This document shows positions 46,583-57,200 of a stretch of 64,000 nucleotides of DNA, in pieces. Origin of the DNA: Dichomitus squalens LYAD-421 SS1 (taxonomy: Eukaryota > Basidiomycota > Agaricomycetes > Polyporales > Polyporaceae); assembly GCF_000275845.1 (NCBI RefSeq), contig NW_006766915.1, positions 253,666-317,665 of the forward strand, in the 5' to 3' direction. The notes beneath the pieces are model-generated. The model saw only the letters and a list, made by a program, of their open reading frames with translations, ran no database searches and had not been told where the DNA came from. A program made the position numbers and the translations under genes. The number at the start of each line of letters is the position of its first letter. Positions within the stretch are counted from its first letter, which is position 1.

Positions 46583-47797
46583 ATGCCCGCTATCACCTCA
46601 GGGAAGATCTTGGTCACTGGAGCCAACGGGTACATCGCCGTTTGGATTGTCAAGTCCCTCCTCGAAGCTGGGTTTGCCGTGCGCGGCACTGTCCGCTCGG
46701 AGAGCAAGGCGACGTACCTCCGATCATACTTCAAGTCTTTCGGCGACAAGTTCGAAGTAGTCGTGGTCTCCGACATCACCAAGGTCCGTCTGCCTAGCAG
46801 CATGCTGCCCGTCTTCAATGTAGATTTGGTACTGACAATGCCCTCAATCTATTTCCTCAGGAGGACATGTTCGCCGAATGGGTCAAGGATGTCGATGCCA
46901 TTGCGCACACCGCCTCGCCTTTCCACCTGAACTCCGTCGAACCCGACGAGATGATCGTCCCTGCCGTCCAGGGTACCCTGTCCGTTCTCAAGGCCGCAGA
47001 GGCGCACGGCCAGAACGTGAAGCGCATAGTCGTTCTTTCCTCCACAGCAGCGGTTCAACTTCCCGGTGACAAGCCCGGCTTCTTTGACGAGTCTGCATGG
47101 AATGAGGCGTCGGTTGCCGAGGTAAAGGAGAAGGGCCGTGACGCTTCGCCATCAGCGAAGTACTGTGCGAGCAAGACGCTCGCTGAGCGTGCGGCGTGGG
47201 ATTGGTGGCTGGAGCGCAAGGATAAGGTCCCATTCGACTTGACGGTGTTGAACCCGCCGTTCGTCTTTGGACCGAACATTCATGATGTGAAGAAGCCGGA
47301 AGAGATGGGTACTTCAATGCTCATGTGGTACAACTACGTCGTCAAGGGCGCAGCGAGCAATGAGACTCTCGCAAACGATGGGTATGTACATACTTCTTCA
47401 AGTGCATAAGTAGTCCCTGACAATCGATCGACAGCGCGACGTTCGTCGACGTACGCGACATCGCAGAAGCCCATACACGCGCATTCAAGACGCCTGCCGC
47501 AGGTGGCCAACGCTTCATCATCTGCGCAGGTAGCTACAAGTATCAAGAATTCGGTGCGTCGCTAGTGTCCGTGGCTTGGGATAAAGACTCACCTCTAGTT
47601 CGGTACCAGTCTCTGCTGCTCACCGCTGGTCGAATAAGCTTCCGGCCGGAAACACCTCTTACGACCCCTCGAAAGCAGTATACATGATCTCACACGACAA
47701 CCGCAAGGGCGTTGAGACCTTGGGAATGAAGTATCATACCATCGACGAGACGACACGGGATTCGCTCGAAGACTTCAAGGCGCGCGGCTGGCTGTAA
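46583..47797 (+). CDS. SDR-5: extended short-chain dehydrogenase, tandem copy
   Basis: Exons 46583-46783, 46861-47381, 47435-47553 and 47610-47797 (201, 521, 119 and 188 nt) encode 342 residues. Rossmann motif TGANGYIA; VVLSSTAAV; catalytic Tyr/Lys in KYCASKTLAERAAW; NPPFVFGPNIHDV; VDVRDIAEAH; ending KARGWL. It is nearest to SDR-4 (FVFGPNIHDV and most of exon 1 are shared), in the same orientation and 1.17 kb downstream. Codon usage is slightly less GC-biased than in SDR-4. Function as for the paralogs. Confidence 0.92.
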
Positions 47798-48351
47798 GCT
47801 TGTCGTGACTTGGGTTGTTCTAGACACTCTGATAGCACTACATAGTACGGAAGATGACGATACGATTGAATGTACCATACATATAGAGACAATCACTTGC
47901 ATGACTTATACCGAATGGAGGTCAGAGTTGACCATGAACCCCGTTCGCATCCTGCACTAGGAATGGAGTTCACGACCGTCACCTCGACGTTGAAATCAGT
48001 ATAGACCGGGATTCTAGTGATGTGTTCAAAAAGGGACGATGTCTAGCCGCAAGACTTCCGACGTTCCATGACAATCTGAGATTCCGGCATTATCCGAGAC
48101 TATCTCCGTGTAGATCGGGTTCAACTCTACCTCTCGAGCCAACTTCACCTCCCGAGTCTCTACTCTGTGATTACTGCTTGAGTGCGGCACAAAGTCGTAG
48201 GCATATCGCTCGAGTCTCTTGCCGAGTTTGTCGTTGCCGTATCCGGCCGACCAGGCCTACAAACGGTGCACATTACTTGTAGGTGCTTCAGCTGGCAATA
48301 AGGCCGTGACATGCTCATCCGGCCGTCTTTCATCCTTGCGTAGTAACCTCA
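47798..48351. other. Intergenic
   Basis: 3' UTR of SDR-5 and promoter of the next gene. Nothing else seen. Confidence 0.5.
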
Positions 48352-49597
48352 ATGGATGTGCCCATGTCTGTCGACATCTCTGGACATCCTCTAACACGGA
48401 TGTTCAGCAGGCATCCCATCTACGACAACGTCTTCTCGCGCCTGAGCCCTCGCGAGCTCATTCGTATGTCTTCTGTGAATCGCGTCATTCATAGCGGCGT
48501 CCAAGACTTCAGCCTGAGAGCGTACAATGTGAATCGAAGACTCTCACGTTCTTTCGGTGATTCTTTCGCCTTCCGATCACTTATGGCCCGAACACACATG
48601 GTCATTTCTGGTTCTTTCGCACTGCAGCTGTTCGACCGTACGTATTACCCGGACTCCGACCTCGACCTATATGTCCATCCCGACCGGAGCATTGCTGAGG
48701 TCGGCCTATGGCTCGAAAAGGAAGGTTACACATACTTGCCCAGGGAATGGCAACGGCAGGTGTACAGGGACGAAGCGGAACGCATTCTCGCGAACATCGA
48801 CCTCCCACCGGAGGCTGTCGAGAACGACGACGAGGCGGGCTTACTCTACAACATGAGGAGCGTGCGCGCTGTCTACAGCTTCGAGCGTAGTGTCGCGCCG
48901 AACGAGATCCTCAAAGTCCAGATTGTCGTCTCGCGCCTTTCGCCCCTTGCATCTATATTGGATTTCCACTCCAGTACGTCTCATTCTGCGAACTATGTGG
49001 CTGCAAGGCGAATGACACTCCTTAGCATGTGTGATGAATGTCATCACTTACAATGCCGCTTACTCACTGTACCCACACGCCACCTTCGCGCGTCGAGAAG
49101 CCCTGATCATCCACGAGGACTTTCATTCCACAAATTCCGAGAACGCTCTCGCCAAGTACTCCTCCCGTGGGTGGCGCATGCTCGCCAGGCGGTCCCCGCT
49201 CTTGGAATTCATCGCAACACCGGGTAATCCCCTGTACGCGCCCTGGTGGGCTATTGACCAAAGACGCTGGGTGTGCGACAGCCGCTCCTGGGTTATTCAT
49301 TTCGATACGACCGGAGTTACTGCGCCGCCACCACCGTCTGTATCGAGTCCTCATCCCGGATGGGACCCTGTTGCCGAGTGCGGTTGGAAACTCGAGCTCC
49401 AATTCAGCGCCATTGCTGTCAAACATGTACCGATCAAGACGACCATCTTACGCTGGCGTTACACCGCTCCCGACGAACAATACATACGATGCATTGTCCC
49501 CTTCTTCTACAACCAAGGAAATCTGGAGCATCGGAAGGTTCCGGAAGGACAGTCCAGGGATAGCGTCAGAGATGCGTGGACGTGGTGCGTTAGTTGA
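48352..49597 (+). CDS. F-box-like protein with nucleotidyltransferase-like motif
   Basis: Two exons, 48352-48973 and 49026-49597, joined in phase 1 across a 52-nt intron (GTACGT...CCTTAG), encode 397 residues. Residues 21-50 (HPIYDNVFSRLSPRELIRMSSVNR) look like a shortened F-box. Residues 84-108 read VISGSFALQLFDR, then YPDSDLDLYV: a Gly-Ser followed by Asp-x-Asp (103 and 105) on a predicted beta-strand, the signature of the nucleotidyltransferase (pol-beta-like) fold. After the splice a conserved-looking block (NVITYNAAYSLYPHATF) is followed by a Trp-rich C-terminal half (WWAIDQRRWVCDSRSWVI; WKLELQFSAIAVKHVP) of unknown fold. I know similar uncharacterised proteins only from Agaricomycetes. 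Inference: a substrate-recognition or nucleotide-transfer enzyme; a third catalytic acidic residue was not identified. Confidence 0.8.
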
Positions 49598-50699
49598 GGG
49601 CTCTCTGCGTCTGACCAGCTGCTCAAGTCTTTCCTCAGGTGGGACTACATGCTGCCTTTGCTAAGGTTGCAGTATTGCAACGCATTTCCTGACTTGGGGA
49701 GTGACGGTCTGCGGGCTACAGAAGTTTAGCTGTTAGCTACGACTATCCACCTCTTTGTCTCATCCGAAGAACGTCCGACGCTACAGATGTGCGTAACAGT
49801 TGTTTCCGTTAGGATCGCCTTGATTAGTGCTGACCCCAGTACTGTCAATAGGCATCGACGAGCCCATCGTTGGATACTTAATTTGTGCCATGATTCCTGA
49901 TGGGTCCGTTGTCTAGCCTAATAAGGCGATTGCCAATGAGTATATTCGGTGTATAGAACACTACGTCTACTTCTTGATTGTTGCATTTCCTCCCTGAACG
50001 GTGTGTGGAGCGATCAAGACGGCAGACAATCATCCTCGTGCTGTATGCCAATATGCAGATTCGCTCTGTCCACCTTAATTTGACTTCGGAAGACCTCTTC
50101 GTTTGTTGAGGGGGTAGCGTTCATCAGCTTCCAAGTCCCTCTTACCCGGAGCACGTACGGTAGACGCCCTCGGTACGCCCTTTCGTGTCTCCCACCATCT
50201 AAGTTCAGTCTGTACTGCCAGGCCATACCGCCTCCCTTCTCCCACTTGCCAATCATCTTCTATGCCCAACAAAGGGCAGTCAACAACTAAAAGGGGGTAG
50301 CATTCACACGCTGACGGTACCGGATCCCACGGCAAGCTCATGCGCGCACACTCACGCCACAGCGTGAAGTGCCAGATTTTGGCGGGAGGAGAACAAGCGG
50401 AGAATGAGCACATTGCCGCCACGTTCTCCCCACATTGCCGCCACATTCTCCAACAGAGGAGAATGTGCGTCTTTTCCACGAAGACTCCATAGATTGTCCA
50501 GACGTTGCCTGCACATTCTCTGCACATTCCCGAGTGTGGAGAATGCGCGATGGATACTACGTAGCACGGCTTATCTGACGTCACTTAGCAAACTTTAATC
50601 AATTTGTGAGCGCGTGCTCCCCGACCCATTCGCGAGCTCATGCGGGACCGCACATCCACCGCGCAGTAATCGCTTGGGCGTACAATTGCAGACAATACA
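49598..50699. other. Intergenic, with inverted-repeat cluster
   Basis: No gene supported. The part from 50390 to 50560 is packed with copies of ACATTCTCC or its complement (listed separately). The minus ORF across it has repetitive Cys/Asn/Val composition and is likely a product of the repeat. Confidence 0.45.
50390..50556. repeat. Cluster of short direct and inverted repeats (CATTCTCC/GGAGAATG)
   Basis: Two tandem copies of ACATTGCCGCCACRTTCTCC lie at about 50410-50451. CACATTCTCC at 50442-50451 and GGAGAATGTG at 50458-50467 form a perfect 10-bp inverted repeat with a 6-nt loop. More partial copies follow at about 50512-50525 and 50538-50548. Clustered short motifs of this kind are typical of subterminal regions of CACTA-type transposons, which makes this a candidate outer part of the nearby element. 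Confidence 0.6.
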
Positions 50700-51133
50700 T
50701 ATGTTCGCTATATAGACTTACGAAACAGATCTAGAGGGATGCGTGGCCTGTTGCGGTTGAAAGCTAGCGTGCGGTTGAAAGCTAGCGCGCGGCTTGTAGA
50801 GGGCCCTCCCTGCTGGCCGCGGGGTTCCTTGTGAGGAATCTCCATATGCATCTCCTTGAAATCGACGTGCAGAGAGAAACCCAAACCGCGTTGAGCCCAA
50901 TATACATGTTGAACTTCAACCCAAGTCGCCCACATGCCGGGACAAGTGAGGGCTTGCAGGCTTGCGGAGAGTGTCACATGGTCAATGATCCAAGGTGCAT
51001 GTTGACGATCGCAAGCTCATCAGTAAGTGGTCATTCAGCGCCCAAGATGGGGGAGAGCTTGAAGACATTCGGCAGGATGCAGTAGACGTAGCTGAGACAT
51101 CTGGGAGGCGGCAGTTCCTCAGAAGCAGAGACC
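50700..51133 (+). repeat. 434-nt sequence, left copy flanking the N gap
   Basis: Identical over its full length, as far as I can compare by eye, to 51558-51991. Runs directly into the Ns. It contains an internal tandem pair of TGCGGTTGAAAGCTAGCG near 50751-50787. Confidence 0.9.
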
Positions 51134-51557
51134 NNNNNNNNNNNNNNNNNNNNNNNNNNNNNNNNNNNNNNNNNNNNNNNNNNNNNNNNNNNNNNNNNNN
51201 NNNNNNNNNNNNNNNNNNNNNNNNNNNNNNNNNNNNNNNNNNNNNNNNNNNNNNNNNNNNNNNNNNNNNNNNNNNNNNNNNNNNNNNNNNNNNNNNNNNN
51301 NNNNNNNNNNNNNNNNNNNNNNNNNNNNNNNNNNNNNNNNNNNNNNNNNNNNNNNNNNNNNNNNNNNNNNNNNNNNNNNNNNNNNNNNNNNNNNNNNNNN
51401 NNNNNNNNNNNNNNNNNNNNNNNNNNNNNNNNNNNNNNNNNNNNNNNNNNNNNNNNNNNNNNNNNNNNNNNNNNNNNNNNNNNNNNNNNNNNNNNNNNNN
51501 NNNNNNNNNNNNNNNNNNNNNNNNNNNNNNNNNNNNNNNNNNNNNNNNNNNNNNNNN
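51134..51557. other. Assembly gap (424 N)
   Basis: An unbroken run of N. Both flanks are the same 434-nt sequence, the pattern left when two overlapping contig ends are scaffolded without being merged. Confidence 0.98.
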
Positions 51558-51991
51558 TATGTTCGCTATATAGACTTACGAAACAGATCTAGAGGGATGC
51601 GTGGCCTGTTGCGGTTGAAAGCTAGCGTGCGGTTGAAAGCTAGCGCGCGGCTTGTAGAGGGCCCTCCCTGCTGGCCGCGGGGTTCCTTGTGAGGAATCTC
51701 CATATGCATCTCCTTGAAATCGACGTGCAGAGAGAAACCCAAACCGCGTTGAGCCCAATATACATGTTGAACTTCAACCCAAGTCGCCCACATGCCGGGA
51801 CAAGTGAGGGCTTGCAGGCTTGCGGAGAGTGTCACATGGTCAATGATCCAAGGTGCATGTTGACGATCGCAAGCTCATCAGTAAGTGGTCATTCAGCGCC
51901 CAAGATGGGGGAGAGCTTGAAGACATTCGGCAGGATGCAGTAGACGTAGCTGAGACATCTGGGAGGCGGCAGTTCCTCAGAAGCAGAGACC
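51558..51991 (+). repeat. 434-nt sequence, right copy flanking the N gap
   Basis: Exact repeat of 50700-51133 at an offset of 858 nt. The sequence then continues into unique DNA from 51992. Confidence 0.9.
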
Positions 51992-52417
51992 AGTGTCGAC
52001 CAGTCACTGCGTTTCTGCCAAAGTCTCCAGAGGCTTGCGGACCCCTGTAGACAGAAACTTGCTTGCATTGCTCAGTATTGGCCAAAATAGATATTGTTTC
52101 CTGATCAAGAAATGCGAGATTTGCGTACCCCAGAGCGAGTTCAGATTTCTAGGACTTTGCTGGACATACGACAAGACATTGCGCATATGGCACGCATGCA
52201 GCCACACCAGGTTTCCGGGGTCCGGAAACACGGCGTCTTGCTGAATCTGGCCAGGCGAGCGACTCGAAATCTCCTTACCTGCCACCCTTCGCAATCTTGT
52301 GTTGCACTCGTTTGCTTAGGGTTCTCTAGTTACTCTGTCTCTTTGGGCTCGAACTAGCTAAGTATATGATGTCTCCCCCTCAATTGTGCAGGATTCGCAC
52401 TGTCTGCCTACGTTGCT

Positions 52418-53108
52418 ATGCCCAAGGTCCAATCCCAAGCTTCTCGGGCTCCTGCTCGTCCCTCCGACCTTACTGCTCGGCGATTCAGGCAACCCCGCCA
52501 ACCCGCCAACCCCTCAGATAGTTTCATTCAACATCTGTTGGACTGCCCCGAAGCAACCTCAGGAGGCCCATTTGGATTACGCATGGTGGTGAGTCTCTTC
52601 GTTGAGACTAAATCGGTATGTCCGCTTCCATACATGAGCTCGCGATGCTGTGAACCCTGACTCTAATGTAGCATCCCGTCGAAGGAATATTTCAAGACCC
52701 CACAACTCATCAGCTCTTCATGGCTATTCTGCCCCTGGTGCCCGCGCAACCGCTCATCATCCATATGGACCGTTTCGACGGCAATGATGTGACTGCACCC
52801 GGAGCCCCCATCTGGGCTTCAAGGATCCTCGCTCGAAGGGATGCACCCCTGCAGCTCTGCTGCTCTGGTGAATGGCTCCGCGATACCGCCTGGCGCTGGA
52901 CGGGTCCTTTGCGGTCAAGCGGGCCTGTTGTCGGCCTACGGCGCTTGGCTATCGTCAAGTTTTTGGATTCCTTCTTGGTGAGCGCATCGCTACTACTGTG
53001 TGCTTTCCACCATCTTACAGCCATCAGAAAATTCATCGAATTGCAACACAAGGCATCAACATGCCTCGTCGCAAGCCTCAGCCCCGACCGACGTTGCGCA
53101 ATGTTGAG
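52418..53108 (+). CDS. Doubtful ORF at the 5' side of the transposon
   Basis: A start MPKVQSQASRAPARPSD at 52418, followed by a GTGAGT...TAATGTAG intron and a long second exon (about 52673-52970) with HPVEGIFQDPTTHQLFMAIL and QLCCSGEWLRDTAWRW. A further GTGAGC...TTACAG splice would lead to a short Ser-rich end near 53108; without it the frame stays open to 53148. I do not recognise it. It lies upstream of and co-directional with the transposase, so it may be the element's accessory gene or a remnant. Confidence 0.3.
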
Positions 53109-54239
53109 CTTGTTGCGGAGAAGGTGGGGGGCGACTGGGTCAACATAGAGGCGTTGCGTGAGGCAGAGGACTTGTATCAGCTATTGGCGCAACAGGAACA
53201 CTCCATTTTTCCTCTGTAGTCCTTCAAACATGTGGATGGTGGTACCAGGTGAATATCACATTTTGCTGATCTCAACGCTGGCGTGGTAGGCATCTGAAAG
53301 TACCCGAGGCCCGATATGGTCGCTTCCCTCTCTGGACAATGCGCACCGTGTCCTGTACCTCGCCATGGGTCCAAAGCGAGACAATCGTGGTGGATGCGTG
53401 CAACAAGACACTGCCATTGTTCCATGCTGCACGCCTTCCGGACGCAGGAGAACTGTCACGCTTGGCAGGAGAGTCGACTAGACTATGGTCCTCTCATTTG
53501 GTGAGTTGGATAGGTCGCTGGCATACTCTCAATGCTTATCATCATTGTGTATCCGCCTTACGATGCAGATATAACCTTGTCCGGTTCGCGTTCGTCCTCC
53601 CATATCATTCTCGTACCAGCATCGCCAGTCAGTCACTTTGATCTCGCTAATGGCCAATGCAGCTTACTGCTGGACAGGCGGACTTGTTATCCTTATACTG
53701 CAGGATCCGGTAGTCATCTTGGCTTCTTCCGCAGCCGTGCGTACGTTTCGATCTGCCGCTCTGCACCTATCATCTACCACAATGCGCACATCTCACGGTG
53801 TACAGGTCTCCATCACTGTACATCCTACCCCTCCGTGTTCATAATATCTAGTTACTCTCTGTCCCTCATGTATCGGAAATGCCTTTCGTCGTCGCTTTCA
53901 TCTGGCATTCCCTCGGCTATGAGACTGCTGTGTTGTGCCTCACGGCCTGTCCTGCCACACTTGTACCTTGGTATGAAAAGAGTACGACACCTGTCGATTG
54001 CACAAATGCAGGTGGCTTTGCTTATTGTAGCTTCATTAATCGGGAGATCGCTCGCACTGGTGGGGTCAATGGGACACCAAGCGCCCATGTGTGTGGCGCT
54101 CACCTTCACCGCGATTTTTTTGTACTGGTGTTCCGCCCACCGACTCTCATATACCTCATATATCTGGTCTACACAATCTTTCTTTGGTGCATACCCGAAA
54201 TTCTTGAACCGACTTGGCAGGTGGAGGTAGTCTTGCCCG

Positions 54240-57200
54240 ATGGTAAGAAAAAAATTCGTCCTGTCTGGTGTAAGCTTCTTAGATCCGGTCTGCAGGATCG
54301 CTGATGTGCTCTCCTGTCTCAGGCAAAGCTCGAGGTCTGCAGCTGTTCCAAATGCAAGGGAATACGGCTCGTTCCCCGCACAACCCGACTAGATCACGAA
54401 GCACAGGACCTTCGTGCGAAGAGCCTTGTGGAAACTCAATCAGCGCGCCGAAATGAAGCCCATGAAAACACTACTCAAGCTTCACAGGTCGCATTGGATC
54501 TCCCAACGGAGAATATAGAAACTATGGCTCACAAGGACACCCGAGGAGACGCATCTGAGGGATATCACGAACCGGAACGCAGGGGGTTCTTTCCCTTTGT
54601 TCCGATGGTGTTCAACCTGGTGAGTTATAACAGTACAACTGTCTCTAGATCCCACTGTGGGCTTACATGGAATTAGGGTTCGGTCAGTGCACTGCTTACA
54701 AGGCCAGAATCTGCTGCCTCCCCTCCTCCCGATCCGCCAGCCCTCCATCCTCTCTCCGCCATGCTGCCTTCGGAGTTTGCATACTCTAACAGCAACGAAG
54801 AGAACATTGGTTTCCCCCTTGCTGAGGATAGTGCAAATGTTGATGAAGATCAGGATGCCGAATGCGATAATTCGGACTGGGAAGACATCGACATGGCTGA
54901 GATAGTTGGGGTCGACACTGGTACAAGCGGTGAGCCGCCTACTCCTCCCCTGCCGGGTCCCGCTCCCACAAGCATTCCCGCCTCTGTACCCTTGGATGCG
55001 GAAGATGCGGTCGACGTGGATGAGTATTTCGTCCCTCCACAATTCGACCAGGGCGAGCCACTTTCTTTTGCTCGCCACTGGCATCCCGCAGTATTTCTGG
55101 CTTCTATGCTTGTTTCCTGGCTCCACCTCTCCGGTCACCTCCCATTCCGGTATTGCGATACTGTGCTCACTGTGATTGGGTATATCCTAATGGCAGTGGG
55201 GCAAAAAGATCTTCTCCGCACACTCTTGGGCTCGCTTGGCGGTGCCTTTAGCACCCTGCGCCTTGAGCCATCCTTTCAGATTCTGCCTGTATGCCCTGAG
55301 TGTCATGACGTATTCCCCACGTCTGTTCCCTTTGCCGATCCACTCACCCGATGCCGTGCTTGTCGCCATCCTCTTTTCCGACCTGTTCTCGAGGCGGAGC
55401 AAGGACGGCGGGGACGACGCCAGAAGGCGAAACCACTGCTAGCCTTTCCCTTCAAATCTTTGGTGGAGCAACTTGCTACAATTCTTGGCATGCCCGGAGT
55501 GGAGGACGCGATGGATGCTTGGCGCAAACGTCCTCGCGTCCTGGGATTACTCGCAGACATATTTGATGGCCGTATTTGTCGTAAGCTCCTAGGACCAGAT
55601 GGACTGTCGTTCTTCAGGTATGACCTTGGTGAGACTGGGCCAAACGATGAGCTTCGCATAGGACTCACTCTCGGGGTCGATTGGTACGATCATATGTGCC
55701 GTTGTCATTCAGGGTATCTATTAATACAGCGCCAGGTTCTCGTACTTGCGGAGCAAGATATCACCATCACATTCGTCTTGTCCTATGTCGTTCAGCATCA
55801 TCAATTTGCCATTCTATCTCAGGTGAGTCTATTCCTTGCTTCGAAGTATGGGTGGTCGTAGAGGGTACACATCTACTCGCTCCGGATGAACTACCTGAAC
55901 CAGAAGTACATCCTGCTGTCAGTCCGCTGATGCCGTTTCCAGATATCGGACCGCCTATCTACTCTTAGCAGGCATTATGCCTGGGCCGAAGGAAGCAGAT
56001 CCAGACCAAGTACAGCGGTATATGCGAGTTTTAGTCAATGAGCTCATCCGTCTCTGGAAATACGGCGCCATGGTGCCGACACCGAAGTATCCCAAAGGTA
56101 GACGCATACGTGTCATCCTGGTTGGCGTGGTGTGTGACAAACCTGCCGCGCACAAACTTGGCGGCTTTGGTTCGCACGCGCACACGTACTTCTGTATTCA
56201 AGACTGGATATCGCAAACATTCAAGGCAACTATTGAGGCGTTTAAGGCGAATGGTAGGCTAGGTTTTATGTTAATGGACCTCTCTACGTGGGATATTGAC
56301 TTCGATCACGTTGATTCAGCATTCCGGACACGCACAGATGCCGAGCATCGCAGCTTTATGGCTCAGTATCAGCAGTGCAGTTCAAAGGGCGAACGTGAGG
56401 ACTTTGCTCGGAAGTATGCCACCCGTTGGTCAGAACTCGCACGCCTGCCATACTTTGATATGTGCCGGATGATCGTCGTTGATCCCATGCACAATCTTTT
56501 CCTGGGTATGTGTCAATGGTTCTCAATCAATGTTTCCACGCTCACAAGCATTACAGGGCTCGTAAAAACTCACTTCTACCACATCTGGGTCCAGCTGAAG
56601 ATCTTGAGAAAGACGAAGGAGTTGCGGCAATTGCACTCCGTTCTCGAGAAGGTGCGGTGATTCCTTGGGTTTTATAGTCTTCGTGATGACGCGCTGTCAC
56701 CGACCGGTCCGCATTTGTGATACACTACTCTGGGTAAGAACCCCACATTGATATACTGGGTGCTAACGGCGTGATGATAGCTCGAGCTGCCTGCTACTCT
56801 TGGCCGCCTGCCGAGGCTGATCGGGGAGCCTGCGGGCGGTTCGCTCACAGCAGACCAGTGGCTTATTCTAGCAACGGTCATAGGGCCTCTCGTGGTGAGG
56901 CGCACATCTCACAGTAACTACTTATAGAATACTCATCATAATTCGGAAACTTTCAAAGATTCCGGATATCTGGAGAGATTGTGCTCCAGACCCTGATGGC
57001 TCTCGCTTGCAGCAGCGTCTCAGCGCACTGACAGGGGTGGCAGCCAAACGTCGGGCCCAGCGGACTACTCGCTACGCTGCCCCAGGAGGTAAGGCTGGAA
57101 GCAAACGAAAGCGCACGTCCGGCCGGGTCAAGAAGAGAGCACCCAAAGTTTCATCAGCATCTCGGACAGATATAGTACGCTCTTTTCTGAATACCTCACA

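Noticed and set aside
50708..50977. An 89-codon minus ORF present twice (also 51566-51835)
   Set aside because: The second copy comes from the duplicated gap flank; the protein is repetitive and matches nothing.
50995..51573. ORF running through the Ns
   Set aside because: Artefact of translating N as an open frame.
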